From CAYILR01 sp964364175 (GTDB lineage: Bacteria > Bdellovibrionota > UBA1018), in NCBI GenBank assembly GCA_964364175.1, contig CAYILR010000042.1:1-43180 (forward strand): DNA of 43,180 bases, written 5' to 3'. Within the stretch, counting starts at the first letter, position 1, and every line of letters begins with the position of its first letter. The notes under the pieces are model-generated. The model ran no database searches, was not told where the DNA came from, and worked only from the letters and a program-made list of their open reading frames with translations. Below are positions 16,217-25,520 of the stretch, one piece after another. The position numbers and the translations under genes are program-made.

Positions 16217-17031
16217 GCTTAGTCACGGTAGTGATCCCTGTTTATAACGGGGCGGATTTTATTGCCGAGACTGTTCAATGTGTTCTCGACCAGACTTTTC
16301 GTGATTTTGAGCTGGTGATCCTGGACAACGCATCGGCGGATCAAACTGTGGAGATCGTATCGAAGTTTCAGGATTCTCGAATCCGCTTAGTCAAAAATGC
16401 AACCAACATCGGTGCGCAAGGTAACTGGAATTTGGCTCTCGACCAGGCACGGGGCAAATACTTCAAGCTCCTTTGTGCGGACGATTTGATTTATCCGAGT
16501 TGTTTAAAAGAGCAAGTCGCGGTTCTTGAAGCTCCAGAAAATGTCTCTGTTTCGATGGTTTCTGCACGCAGGGATATCATCAACTTCAGTGGGAATGTCC
16601 TGCTGAAGGGCCATGGGCTGGGGTTTCAAAACGGAAAAATCCCGGGCAAGGACGCCAAACGCTGGGTTGTTCGTTCGGGTACGAATATGATTGGTGAGCC
16701 TTCTGTAGTTTTGCTGCGAAGTGAACTCATTCAAAAAGCCGGTCGCTTTGACGGCAGTCTACCCTACCTGATTGATCTCGATTATTGGTTCAAGCTGTTG
16801 GATTTGGGAGATCTCTACGCGATGCCGGAGACTTTGGGTGCGTTTCGGGTATCTGCAGGATCCTGGAGTGCGTCACTGACCAAGAAGCAGGCCGCGCAGT
16901 CGCAGGAATTTTTCCGGAAGCATGTTTCGAATGGGGCGTCTTTGGATTTTCTGGTCGGGAGTGCCAAGGCAAGTGCTGTAGCGCAACTTCGTCGAGCATT
17001 TTATGTCTATGCCAGGTGGATGGAACGTTAA
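16213..17031 (+). CDS. Glycosyltransferase family 2 protein
   Basis: Starting at ATG 16213 (MSLVTVVIPVYNGADFIAETVQCVLDQT), the 272-residue protein is a GT-A fold GT2 enzyme. The metal/nucleotide-binding acidic motif is CADDLIYP at about 93-100. A later RSELIQKAGRFDGSLPYLIDLDYWFKLL segment matches the acceptor-side region, with DLDYW in place of the usual ED. An in-frame TTG at 16201 is less likely because 16213 forms ATGA with the preceding stop. Its stop overlaps the next start (TAATG at 17029-17033), so the operon continues. Confidence 0.82.
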   Translation: MSLVTVVIPVYNGADFIAETVQCVLDQTFRDFELVILDNASADQTVEIVSKFQDSRIRLVKNATNIGAQGNWNLALDQARGKYFKLLCADDLIYPSCLKEQVAVLEAPENVSVSMVSARRDIINFSGNVLLKGHGLGFQNGKIPGKDAKRWVVRSGTNMIGEPSVVLLRSELIQKAGRFDGSLPYLIDLDYWFKLLDLGDLYAMPETLGAFRVSAGSWSASLTKKQAAQSQEFFRKHVSNGASLDFLVGSAKASAVAQLRRAFYVYARWMER

Positions 17032-17687
17032 TGCAGGAATTCTTGCGTCCGACTTTTTATTTTGATTATGAGCACCCCGCCGTCCGAGATTTCGCGGAGC
17101 AAGCCTCAAAGGGTGCAAAGACCCCTGAGCAAACCGCGATTCAACTCTTCTACGCAGCCCGAGACCAAATTCGCTACAATCCTTACACGCTTTCGCTCAA
17201 GCCCGAAGCGATGAAAGCCAGCTATGTTTTGGGTACTGGACAATCATACTGCATTCCTAAGGCAGTCCTCCTGGGTGCAGCCGCGCGCTACAAAGGAATT
17301 CCATCGAAGCTGACGCTTTGTGATGTTCGTAACCACATCGCGAGCCAAAAATTGCTCGATTTTTTAAAAACAGACTACTTCGCGATGCATGGCTTTATTG
17401 AATTTTACCTGAATGGGAATTGGATTAAGGCAACGCCCGCGTTTAATCTCGATCTTTGTAGAAAAATGAAAGTCCCGCCTCTCGATTTCAATGGCAAAGA
17501 CGACAGTGTTTTTCAGCAGCACACCGAAGACGGCAAAAGCTATATGGAGTACATGAAGTTCCACGGTTCGTTCGAAGATGTACCCTTCGATCTGATCATC
17601 AAAACTCTCAGAGAAACCTACCCTCATCTGATTCAGGATCAGATCTTGATGTCTGGATCGTCACTGGAAGATGATTTAAAAAAATGA
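17031..17687 (+). CDS. Transglutaminase-like (cysteine protease fold) protein
   Basis: The 218-residue protein starts at ATG 17031, which overlaps the GT2 stop codon. It has the transglutaminase-core pattern GQSYCIPKAVLLGAAARYKGIPSKL (catalytic Cys), a His in DYFAMHGFIEFYLNGNWIKATPAFN, and a downstream polar residue in TPAFNLD rather than the usual DPT motif. There is no signal peptide, so action is cytoplasmic. Such proteins occur in exopolysaccharide clusters but their substrates are mostly unknown. It is the last gene of the rightward operon and converges with ileS, only 14 bases away. Confidence 0.75.
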   Translation: MQEFLRPTFYFDYEHPAVRDFAEQASKGAKTPEQTAIQLFYAARDQIRYNPYTLSLKPEAMKASYVLGTGQSYCIPKAVLLGAAARYKGIPSKLTLCDVRNHIASQKLLDFLKTDYFAMHGFIEFYLNGNWIKATPAFNLDLCRKMKVPPLDFNGKDDSVFQQHTEDGKSYMEYMKFHGSFEDVPFDLIIKTLRETYPHLIQDQILMSGSSLEDDLKK

Positions 17688-17701
17688 CGATTTGAAAAAT
17701 C

Positions 17702-20700
17702 CTAGCGAGTCGTCCGAGTCAAACCGATGTGGAGTTTTTCATCCAGAATTTCTTCATCAAAAGTGAATTCACTGCCCGATGGTTCACCCAACTGAATCAC
17801 AGACAAAGTTTCCTTCTCAACGCGGCTCTTGTTTTTTTCCATCAACGCAATGAGGCGCTGATCTTTCCCACCCTCGATCAAAGTGGCGCTCAAACGCAAA
17901 TTGATCCGATCGTCCAGCTGCAGGCGAGCAGTTTTCCGAGCATTCTGAATCGCACGCAGGCATTCGCGAACGAGTCCCTCGTTGATTTGGGTTTCGGTCA
18001 CCTTCGGATCCAGTTCGATTGAAATCAATTGATGAGTAGAAAAAGTATCCGAAGTCGTTTGAGCGGCTCGGCGGATTTCGACGTCGGCCATGGTAATTGC
18101 TTCGCCTTCGACGGTTAGTGTCTCGCCCGATTCCAATCTCAAGATGGAATCAATTGGCAGCTTTTCAATCGCCCCAGCCACTTGCTTCATTTTTTTGCCC
18201 AAGCGTTTTCCAAGCACGGGGAAATTCGCCTTGGCCCAGATTTTCACGAAATAATCCTCGTTCACATGGTAGGAAACCGAGCTAATATTCAACTCCTCGG
18301 CAAAATAGGATTCCAATTTTTTCAGATGATCCAAAACTTTTTGATCACGGTGGATGATCTTCATCTCATTCAGCGGGATTTTCGATCGTACCGAAATTTT
18401 CTCGCGAATATTTCGCCCCATCAAAACCAACTGCTCCATCCGACTGACGGCGCTTTCGAGATCCGGCTTGCGCATTTTATCCCGCCAGGTGGGGAATGCG
18501 TCTAGGTGCACACTTTCGGGTGCGTCCTTGCTCAATCCACGTTTCAAATTCTGATACATCGTCTCGGCCATGAATGGTGTAAACGGCGCCATCACTTTGC
18601 TGAAGGTCGTGAGGACTTCGAACAAGGTTTCGTAAGCCAGGCGTTTTTCTTCGGGCATTCCCTCTTGCCAGAAATGTCTTCGGTTGAATCGAATGTAGGT
18701 ATTGGTCAGCTCTTCCACAAACGAGAGCAAGCCCGGCACGACGTTGTAGAGCCGGTAGGCTTCCATTTCGCGTTCCGTGTCAGCGATGAGACTGTGCATT
18801 CGAGAGAGGACCCATTGATCCAGGATATTGGGGGATTTTTCGGAATCGCCACGCGGAACAAAGCCATCAATGTTCGCGTAGTTGATGAAGAACGAATAAG
18901 CGTTCCACCAACGCAGCAAAATTTTGCGCACCATTTCGCGCACGCCAGTCTCGGAGAAGCGTAGCTCTTGCGCCTTCACAGCGGGTGAGCTGATCAGGTA
19001 CAACCGGACTGCATCCGCACCATGACGATCCAGAACTTCTGATGGATCCGGATAATTTTTCAAACTCTTGCTCATTTTCTTGCCGTCTTCGGCCAAGATC
19101 AGTCCATTCACGATGACGTTTTTGAAAGCAGGTTTGTCAAACAACGCGGTCGAAATCACCATCAGCGTGTAGAACCAGCCGCGAGTCTGATCGATTCCCT
19201 CGGCGATGAAATCGGCTGGGAAGCCTTTCTCCAACTGCTCCTTGTTCGTGAACGGATAGCCCCACTGAGCGTAGGGCATCGATCCACTTTCCATCCAGCA
19301 ATCCAAAACAGAACCCACATGCTTGAGGGGTGATCGTCCGGTAGGGGATGGCAAGGTGATTTCGCTGACGAATTCAAGATGCAGATCCGGAAGTTTTTTC
19401 CCCGACATCTTCTCAAGCCCTTCACGAGATCCGACACAGATCATCTCGCCTTCTTTGTTTTTCCAAACCGGAATCGGCGTTCCCCAAAATCGATTTCTCG
19501 AGATTGCCCAGTCACGTGCGTTCTCGAGCCATTTGCCAAATCGTCCATCTCGCAAGTGATCGGGGACCCAGCGAGTTTGCGCGTTGTTGGCGAGAATACG
19601 TTCTTTAATTTTTTCCACGCGGATAAACCAAGTTTCAACAGCGCGATAGATCAACGGAGTGTCCGAACGCCAGCAGAATGGATAGCTGTGAGTGATGGTT
19701 TCTTGTTTGAAGAGAAGTTTTTTGGCCTTCAGAGCAGCAATAATATCTTTGTCAGCTTCCTTCACTCGGCGGCCGACATAATCCGGAACTTCGCTGGTGA
19801 ACATTCCATCGTCGTCAACGGGATTGACGATCGGTAGTCCTGCTTTTTCACAAGCCACGTAATCTTCTTCTCCGAAGGCAGGAGCCATGTGAACAATCCC
19901 GGTTCCACTCTCGGTCGTGACGTGTTCTGCGAGAATGACTTTGAATGCACCATTGGATTTTCTGGAAGCGAAATAATCAAAGAGCGGACGGTAAGTACGA
20001 CCGACCAGCTCGCTGCCCTTGTGTTTTCCAACGACGGTGTATTTTGCGGGATCAGCAAAGAAATTTTTCAGAAGAGCTTCTGCCAAAATATACCGAGTTC
20101 CACCATGCTCTGCAGATTCCACAGTCACATAATCAATCTCAGCCCCAACAGCCAAACCCAAATTGCTCGGCAATGTCCAGGGAGTCGTTGTCCAAGCCAG
20201 GATCGAAGTATTCGGCTCACCATCGAGAGCAAAAGCCACCGTAATCGCCGGATCCTGTACATCCTTGTAATTTAAATTCGCCTCAAAATTCGAAAGCGGC
20301 GTCGAAACTCCCACGGAGTAAGGCACAACCTTGTAGCCTTCGTAGATCAAACCCTGATCCCACATCTCCTTGAAAACCCACCACACACTTTGCATGAATT
20401 CAGGCTGCATGGTGAAGTAAGCGTTCTCCATGTCGACCCAACGTCCGATGCGGCGAACAGTTTTTTTCCACTCAGTCGAATAACGATCCACGATCGATCG
20501 GCACTCGTTATTGTACTTGCCGATTCCCATTTCAAGAATCTGTTTGCGGCTATCGATTTTCAGAGTCTTGTTGATTTCATACTCGACCGGCAACCCGTGG
20601 CAGTCCCATCCGAATCGCCGAGGCACGTTGAATCCGCGCATCGTCCAATAGCGAGGCACAATGTCCTTCAAAATACCCGCGATCAAATGGCCGTAGTGAG

Positions 20701-20884
20701 GCAAACCCGTTGCGAACGGAGGTCCGTCGTAAAAACTATAAAAGGGTTTGTCCTTGGTGAGTTCCGTCGATTTTTCAAAAATACGCTGATCGTCCCAAAA
20801 CTTGAGAATCTCTTCTTCTTTTTTGGGAATGGAGATGTCCGATGAAATTTCCTGAAACAGTGATTTGGATTGAGTGACGGGCAT
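17702..20884 (-). CDS. ileS: Isoleucyl-tRNA synthetase, type 2 (eukaryote-like)
   Basis: The 1060-residue class Ia synthetase charges tRNA-Ile. The HIGH-box region reads DGPPFATGLPHYGHLIAGILKD (PHYGH at 62-66), followed by RRFGWDCHGLPVEYEINK. The KMSKS loop is AEDGKKMSKSLKNYPDP near 600. The CP1 editing domain includes TTTPWTLPSNLGLAV and GIVHMAPAFGEEDY. This HIGH-box context and length are typical of the type 2 (eukaryotic/archaeal-like) IleRS rather than the E. coli-like form, and the C-terminal Cys4 zinc cluster of type 1 is not seen. Type 2 enzymes are known for low mupirocin sensitivity. The gene is alone on its strand, divergent from pyrF. Confidence 0.95.
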   Translation of the reverse strand: MPVTQSKSLFQEISSDISIPKKEEEILKFWDDQRIFEKSTELTKDKPFYSFYDGPPFATGLPHYGHLIAGILKDIVPRYWTMRGFNVPRRFGWDCHGLPVEYEINKTLKIDSRKQILEMGIGKYNNECRSIVDRYSTEWKKTVRRIGRWVDMENAYFTMQPEFMQSVWWVFKEMWDQGLIYEGYKVVPYSVGVSTPLSNFEANLNYKDVQDPAITVAFALDGEPNTSILAWTTTPWTLPSNLGLAVGAEIDYVTVESAEHGGTRYILAEALLKNFFADPAKYTVVGKHKGSELVGRTYRPLFDYFASRKSNGAFKVILAEHVTTESGTGIVHMAPAFGEEDYVACEKAGLPIVNPVDDDGMFTSEVPDYVGRRVKEADKDIIAALKAKKLLFKQETITHSYPFCWRSDTPLIYRAVETWFIRVEKIKERILANNAQTRWVPDHLRDGRFGKWLENARDWAISRNRFWGTPIPVWKNKEGEMICVGSREGLEKMSGKKLPDLHLEFVSEITLPSPTGRSPLKHVGSVLDCWMESGSMPYAQWGYPFTNKEQLEKGFPADFIAEGIDQTRGWFYTLMVISTALFDKPAFKNVIVNGLILAEDGKKMSKSLKNYPDPSEVLDRHGADAVRLYLISSPAVKAQELRFSETGVREMVRKILLRWWNAYSFFINYANIDGFVPRGDSEKSPNILDQWVLSRMHSLIADTEREMEAYRLYNVVPGLLSFVEELTNTYIRFNRRHFWQEGMPEEKRLAYETLFEVLTTFSKVMAPFTPFMAETMYQNLKRGLSKDAPESVHLDAFPTWRDKMRKPDLESAVSRMEQLVLMGRNIREKISVRSKIPLNEMKIIHRDQKVLDHLKKLESYFAEELNISSVSYHVNEDYFVKIWAKANFPVLGKRLGKKMKQVAGAIEKLPIDSILRLESGETLTVEGEAITMADVEIRRAAQTTSDTFSTHQLISIELDPKVTETQINEGLVRECLRAIQNARKTARLQLDDRINLRLSATLIEGGKDQRLIALMEKNKSRVEKETLSVIQLGEPSGSEFTFDEEILDEKLHIGLTRTTR

Positions 20885-20945
20885 GGCCGACTGAAATTAT
20901 TCAATTTTGCTGAAAAAATCAAGCGAGCTGATATAAAGAGAAAGA

Positions 20946-21689
20946 ATGAGTGCCGTCTCTAAAACCGAACTGATCATAGCTTTGGACTACCCATCTGCAG
21001 ATTCTGCTTTGCGCCTGGTGGAGCAAATGACGGACCTTTCGGTGATTTACAAAGTAGGTTTTGAGCTCTTTATGGCTGAGGGGCCAGATTTTGTCAGGGA
21101 ATTGATCCAAAAACACAAAAAGCGAGTTTTCCTGGATCTTAAGTTTTATGACATTCCCAATACGGTTCAGAATGCTGTTAAACAAGCTTGCGAACTCCAC
21201 GTAGATTTTTTGACCTTACACCTGATGGGCGGTGAATCCATGGCTCGTGTCGCTGTAGCAGAGGCCAAGGCAGTCACTCACGCGCATCACACGAAGCTCT
21301 TGGGAGTTTCTGTTTTGACTTCGTTTCGTGAGCCCGAATGGACTGATGTCGTGAATGCGGTTTCGTCGGGATTTGCTCGAACTGTGAACAAACAATCCAT
21401 CGGAGCCTCGGTTGAGGGTCTCGTGTCGCGTGCGGAGAACTGGGGAGTAGATGGTGTAGTTTGTTCGGCGCATGAGTTGGAAATGGTTCGGCAGGTTGCT
21501 CCACGGCTCTTTCTAGTGGTTCCAGGAATTCGTCTGGCTGAAACCGATACCCAAGATCAAGCCCGAGTCATGACTCCTGAAGAGGCTGCGAAATTGGGTG
21601 CTGGAGCAATTGTGATGGGTCGCCCGATTACAGGTGCACGTGAACCGCGCAAAGTTGTCGAATGGGTTTTGGGACGTCTATGTCAGTAA
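20946..21689 (+). CDS. pyrF: Orotidine 5'-phosphate decarboxylase
   Basis: This 247-residue protein has the OMP decarboxylase signatures ELIIALDYPSADSA (Asp14), YKVGFELF (Lys36), the catalytic K-x-D-I-P block FLDLKFYDIPNTV (about 62-74), and the phosphate-binding end VPGIRLAETDTQDQARVMTPEEAAKLGAGAIVMGRPI. It converts OMP to UMP, the last step of pyrimidine synthesis. The ATG at 20946 lies 61 bases from the divergent ileS start. Its last 10 bases overlap the next gene start. Confidence 0.95.
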   Translation: MSAVSKTELIIALDYPSADSALRLVEQMTDLSVIYKVGFELFMAEGPDFVRELIQKHKKRVFLDLKFYDIPNTVQNAVKQACELHVDFLTLHLMGGESMARVAVAEAKAVTHAHHTKLLGVSVLTSFREPEWTDVVNAVSSGFARTVNKQSIGASVEGLVSRAENWGVDGVVCSAHELEMVRQVAPRLFLVVPGIRLAETDTQDQARVMTPEEAAKLGAGAIVMGRPITGAREPRKVVEWVLGRLCQ

Positions 21690-22426
21690 CTGTTAAAAAT
21701 CCTCACAGTATTTTAGTTGCGCTCAAAAAGCGTCCGCAAGATGTTCAATCGGTGAGTCTCCCTGGTGGAAACGATGCGGGTGAAGGCTGGAAAGAAGTCG
21801 CGGATCTTGCGAGGCAGAATAGAATTCCGGCGAAACGAGCTGAAAAAGAAGAATTTCGCTCCCACTCTCCTCATCAAAAAGACGGTCGTGTCGGTGGTGC
21901 AAATGCTGTGATTCGAGAAAAATCAGCCGTCTCTCTCGAGAAGCTTTTTGAGAATAACTCAGACGAGGGTTACGGGGTTTGGTTAGCCTTGGATCAAGTG
22001 CAAGATCCTCAAAACGTGGGAGCGATTTTCAGAATGGCAGCTTTTTTCGGAGTGCGTGGGATCTTGATGACCCAAGACCGATCTGCTGCACTTGGGGGAA
22101 CGGTTTATGATGTTTCCTGTGGCGGCGTAGAATGTGTGCCCTTTGCTATTGAAGTGAATTTACAACGGGCGTTGGAAGCCGCAAAAAAAGCGGATCTTTG
22201 GATTTTAGGAACGTCTGAACACGCTCGGGATTCTTTTTCGAAAATCCAAGCAGATCGAAACTGGTTAGTGGTCGTGGGCAACGAAGAATCTGGAATTCGA
22301 AAACTCACTGAAAAGTCTTGTGATCAGATGTGCACAGTTCCGACTGCACCAGGAGCGGGTGTGACTTCTTTGAATGTATCGACCGCGACAGCTGTAATTA
22401 TTTCACACCTCAGAACAAAAATTTGA
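21680..22426 (+). CDS. TrmH/SpoU-family RNA 2'-O-methyltransferase (RlmB-like)
   Basis: With the start at ATG 21680 (MSVTVKNPHSILVALKKRPQDVQ) this is 248 residues. It has an N-terminal substrate-binding domain as in RlmB and the three SpoU/SPOUT motifs: LDQVQDPQNVGAIFR (motif 1 Asn and Arg), LVVVGNEESGIRKLTEKSCDQ (motif 2) and TSLNVSTATAVII (motif 3). These enzymes methylate ribose 2'-OH of 23S rRNA or tRNA using S-adenosylmethionine via the trefoil knot. I prefer 21680 over the in-frame 21662 because it gives a short 10-base overlap with pyrF. Which RNA is modified cannot be read here; the RlmB type fits best because of the N-terminal domain. Confidence 0.88.
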   Translation: MSVTVKNPHSILVALKKRPQDVQSVSLPGGNDAGEGWKEVADLARQNRIPAKRAEKEEFRSHSPHQKDGRVGGANAVIREKSAVSLEKLFENNSDEGYGVWLALDQVQDPQNVGAIFRMAAFFGVRGILMTQDRSAALGGTVYDVSCGGVECVPFAIEVNLQRALEAAKKADLWILGTSEHARDSFSKIQADRNWLVVVGNEESGIRKLTEKSCDQMCTVPTAPGAGVTSLNVSTATAVIISHLRTKI

Positions 22427-22499
22427 AAGGTTTTTTGGCCTGTGTTAACTCGGCGCAGCTTCAACTGATTTTGGTTGGGCTTTAGGGGTGTGTGGTGTG

Positions 22500-24704
22500 A
22501 TGAAAAACGTATTGAAGGGTAGAGTTTTAGGTATTTCTTTAGGTTTTTTCTTGTCTCTGACGGTTTTGGCGACAGGTTTTGCCGGACAAGAAATGACCCA
22601 GGAGCAGCAGCTCAGCGGTGTGGACGCGATCTACAACGAACTTGAAACCCACTACGGGATGGCCAAGTACAAAGAAGAAGTTCTGGGCGTCAATCTCGCC
22701 GAAAATCACAAAGCCGCACGTAACTTTATTAAAAAAAATGGTCCCTTGTCGGTCGAAGAATATGAACAGTTTTTGATTGGTGAAGCGGGCAAACTTCAAG
22801 ACGGCCACACCAATGTTCTTCGTCCCAGCAGACACTATTGGACTTTGGGTCTCCATGCTGCAGAAATTCAGGGACAATTAGTAGTGACCGGGCTCATGGA
22901 TCCTGTTTTTTTGAAAGGCCAGGCGAGCAGTGCAATTCAAGTGGGCGATGTAATCACCCATATTGATGGCGTTCCGGTTGAAACTTTGGCCATGGAAAAC
23001 CTGCCCTATGTGCAGCTGGCGACCTACGAAACCCGTTATTCTCGCTCATTGGAATCGACAGTGAACGTCAGCCATCGGTTTTTTCGAGCCAAGGAAACAG
23101 GCAAAAGAGTGGATTTGACTTTGGTTCGTCCTACTGAAGAAAGAACCGTTCAAGCTCGTTTGGCTTGGATCGACGTGAATGATGTTCGAACCACCGAAAG
23201 ATTTTTGAAAGCACCCAATGATCCCTCATTGGCAGCTGCTAGCGATTCAGATTCAAAAATGTCCGAAACTGCAGTTGAAGGTGAGAAGCCTTTTGTCTAT
23301 GGAGCGCGTGGAAGAACATCCTATTTCAAACACGGACTGAACAAGCTCCTGCCTCCGGGCGCTATTGATGACATCGGTGCTTTGGTGAATTTGGAGGTCA
23401 AAAATGACTTCCAAAAAGCCCTGAAAAAAGCTTTGGGTGAGAAGCCGATGACTCAAAAAGAGATCGAAGCTCTCCAAATGAAGCCAATCGAAAGATTGGA
23501 AGCCTATACGGTTCACATCGGAGATAAAACGGTCGGAGTGATCCGGATTCCAGATTATTCACCCGAAAGTTTCCGAGATGTTTTGTACGAATACCTGTGG
23601 ACAGCTCGCGTTCTTCAGCGTTTTGAAAATTCATCGGTTCAAACTTTGATTATTGACCAGACCAGCAATGGCGGTGGCTATGTGGTTTCGGTGCAAAAGT
23701 TGGTTCAATTTTTTGCGGACAAACAACCTCTCGACGGCATGATGATGGAGTTCAAGCTCAACAAGAGCACTCTCAACATGAAAGAGTCTGAATTTTTTAG
23801 ACCCGAGGGTTTTGACGGTGAAAAAAGAAATATTGCTGAACTGATGTTGAGCAAACAGGAAGTCGATATTTTACGCACTAAGTATGAAGCGGGTGAGCGT
23901 TGGTCCGGATTTTTGCCATATTTCGTACAGAGCACGGATATGACCGAAGGAAGCGCAGGCAAGCTTTTTCCAGAAACCAATGTTTTGTTTACTAAGCCTG
24001 TGTTGATTTTGAACGACACCCGCAGTGCTAGCGGCGGTGATTTCATGCCAGCGATTTTGCAAGCCAATCAGAGAGCGCTTGTATTCGGAAGCACATCGAT
24101 GGGTTTGGGCGGTCCAGTTTATCGCGAGCAGGACTCCATGCCCGGATCTGAAATGACCATGCGCTGTACGATGGGGTTCTGTAAGCATGCGGATGGAACG
24201 GCCATCGAAAATATCGGCGTTGTTCCAGATGTGCACAGAGAAATTACCTATACGGATTTGATGATGGATTTTATTGGGTACAGCACGGACGCACTCAATG
24301 CGGCTTTGATGATGTCTATGGGGCAGGATGCGGAGAAAATTCAAAAGAAAACAGATGCTAACAGCTCCAAAGTTTTAGCGACTTCAGGTGAGACAAAAAT
24401 ATTGGGCTTGAGTGATGCCGAAAAATGGCTTTCGGTCAGCAAACATCTAGTTCCTTTGCGAGAAAAGGACGCCATTCTGCGCTCCCTCCAAGGCAGGGAT
24501 GCTATTCTGGACCGACTTCAAGTTTTGTTGAGCTTCGCTCGCAAAGGAAATCAGCTCGAAGCAGCAGAATACATCGAAACACTCATCCTGATGGTCGAAG
24601 ACCTACCGATGAGGAATTTGCGCTTAGGCAATCCTTCTTGTGCCGTTCTGCTGGAGCCTGCCTCAGAAGGCAGCGTAGTGGACGCTGGCGCCCAAAAGCC
24701 CTGA
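22500..24704 (+). CDS. Secreted S41-family peptidase with PDZ domain
   Basis: Translation most likely starts at ATG 22500 (MKNVLKGRVLGISLGFFLSLTVLATGFAGQE), giving a 734-residue protein with a Sec signal peptide; the in-frame GTG at 22488 adds only four residues. A PDZ-like segment (SSAIQVGDVITHIDGVPVETL) is followed by a tail-specific-protease catalytic domain containing TLIIDQTSNGGGYV and the expected nucleophile region ILNDTRSASGGDFMPAILQANQRALVFGS. A C-terminal helical region of about 120 residues follows. Tail-specific proteases cut periplasmic or secreted substrates near their C-termini. The 3' end overlaps the convergent small secreted protein by 42 bases. Confidence 0.85.
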   Translation: MKNVLKGRVLGISLGFFLSLTVLATGFAGQEMTQEQQLSGVDAIYNELETHYGMAKYKEEVLGVNLAENHKAARNFIKKNGPLSVEEYEQFLIGEAGKLQDGHTNVLRPSRHYWTLGLHAAEIQGQLVVTGLMDPVFLKGQASSAIQVGDVITHIDGVPVETLAMENLPYVQLATYETRYSRSLESTVNVSHRFFRAKETGKRVDLTLVRPTEERTVQARLAWIDVNDVRTTERFLKAPNDPSLAAASDSDSKMSETAVEGEKPFVYGARGRTSYFKHGLNKLLPPGAIDDIGALVNLEVKNDFQKALKKALGEKPMTQKEIEALQMKPIERLEAYTVHIGDKTVGVIRIPDYSPESFRDVLYEYLWTARVLQRFENSSVQTLIIDQTSNGGGYVVSVQKLVQFFADKQPLDGMMMEFKLNKSTLNMKESEFFRPEGFDGEKRNIAELMLSKQEVDILRTKYEAGERWSGFLPYFVQSTDMTEGSAGKLFPETNVLFTKPVLILNDTRSASGGDFMPAILQANQRALVFGSTSMGLGGPVYREQDSMPGSEMTMRCTMGFCKHADGTAIENIGVVPDVHREITYTDLMMDFIGYSTDALNAALMMSMGQDAEKIQKKTDANSSKVLATSGETKILGLSDAEKWLSVSKHLVPLREKDAILRSLQGRDAILDRLQVLLSFARKGNQLEAAEYIETLILMVEDLPMRNLRLGNPSCAVLLEPASEGSVVDAGAQKP

Positions 24705-25220
24705 CAGTGGCCCGATCAGAAAATTGGCAGAGCCGTCGGTGATACGAAGCTGAGGTCCGCCATCGAGACTGAACGTCAGAGCTTCAAGACCTGGGAATGA
24801 GAAATGAATCCCAACGGCTGGAAGCAGGTTGATAAAAAAAGCAGTGCTGTAGCTGACGCCAGAGGTGCTGTATTTGGGTACTCCAGTAGTTCCCAACTCC
24901 ATTCCACCACCGACATGTAGACCGTGAGCTCTGGGGCCGGTGAGAGTGATTCTGTAGAGTCCGCCCAGAACTGAACGAAAAGCTCCAGATGTGCCGGGGA
25001 TGCCCAAATAGGCTTGAACAGTTTGGTGAGCACCCATGTCCATCATGCCGCTGATAGCTCCTCCGCCCAGGCTAGTGATCCCGAGTGAAAATATTTTTGA
25101 TGAAGTGGTGCTGTGAGTGTTGCCGAGTTCGGTCTCAGCAGCACGCGCGGGGGGGGCAGACCCAGCGGTTGTGCAAACTAAAATGCTGATGATCGCACTA
25201 CTTGAGAGAATGGTTTTCAT
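24663..25220 (-). CDS. Small secreted/outer-membrane hypothetical protein with a C8 tract
   Basis: The 185-residue protein has a clear signal peptide (MKTILSSSAIISILVCTTAGSAPPARAAET). The mature part is Gly/Ser rich with alternating hydrophobic stretches (VLGGLYRITLTG, HGLHVGGGMELG, FLIGPLSGLLGASVHYAAF) and an aromatic C-terminal residue, as in outer-membrane beta structures. No known family is recognised. AAGGAG lies 8-9 bases before the ATG. A run of eight C on the coding strand (25149-25156) falls in the signal-peptide end, so a one-base slip would abolish expression. The 3' end overlaps the S41 peptidase gene by 42 bases, convergently. Confidence 0.72.
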   Translation of the reverse strand: MKTILSSSAIISILVCTTAGSAPPARAAETELGNTHSTTSSKIFSLGITSLGGGAISGMMDMGAHQTVQAYLGIPGTSGAFRSVLGGLYRITLTGPRAHGLHVGGGMELGTTGVPKYSTSGVSYSTAFFINLLPAVGIHFSFPGLEALTFSLDGGPQLRITDGSANFLIGPLSGLLGASVHYAAF

Positions 25221-25305
25221 ACTGTAGATCTCCTTGTGGTGAATGAGTTGGGATCATAGGAATGTATTTTCCTGGGTGTCAACCCGATTAAATGACAAAA
25301 ACGAA

Positions 25306-25334
25306 TTGACTTTTTCCTCAATCAGTGAAAATTT
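25306..25334 (+). promoter_or_regulatory. Candidate sigma-70 promoter of the tRNA-tuf operon
   Basis: A TTGACT -35 hexamer lies at 25306-25311. With a 17-base spacer, AAATTT follows at 25329-25334, preceded by TGA. A GC-rich discriminator (CGCGGAGC) comes next, about 30 bases before tRNA-Thr. The -10 match is imperfect, so this is a candidate only. The GC-rich discriminator is the pattern expected for growth-rate-controlled stable-RNA promoters. Confidence 0.45.
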
Positions 25335-25365
25335 CGCGGAGCTGAAAAATATTGCTGGGACGCAC

Positions 25366-25441
25366 GCTGGAGTAGCTCAGTTGGTAGAGCAGCGGTTTTG
25401 TAAACCGCAGGTCGTGGGTTCGAGTCCCTTCTCCAGCTCCA
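25366..25441 (+). tRNA. tRNA-Thr (anticodon TGT)
   Basis: The cloverleaf is complete: acceptor GCTGGAG/CTCCAGC, D arm GCTCAGTTGGTAGAGC, anticodon arm GCGGT-TTTGTAA-ACCGC with anticodon TGT, T arm GTGGGTTCGAGTCCCTT, discriminator T and encoded CCA. It is first in a Thr-Tyr-Gly-Thr-tuf array, the same order as the E. coli tufB operon. Confidence 0.97.
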
Positions 25442-25520
25442 TCAAAAAATGTGGCGTTTTAGCGGTGACTGTCTTTGCAATAAATTGAGGCGAAAAATGA
25501 ATTGGATTGAGATTTGGCTA

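Noticed and set aside
16785..17030. N-terminal extension of the transglutaminase-like frame
   Set aside because: It is out of frame inside the GT2 gene; the start at 17031 overlaps the GT2 stop and matches the real N-terminus.
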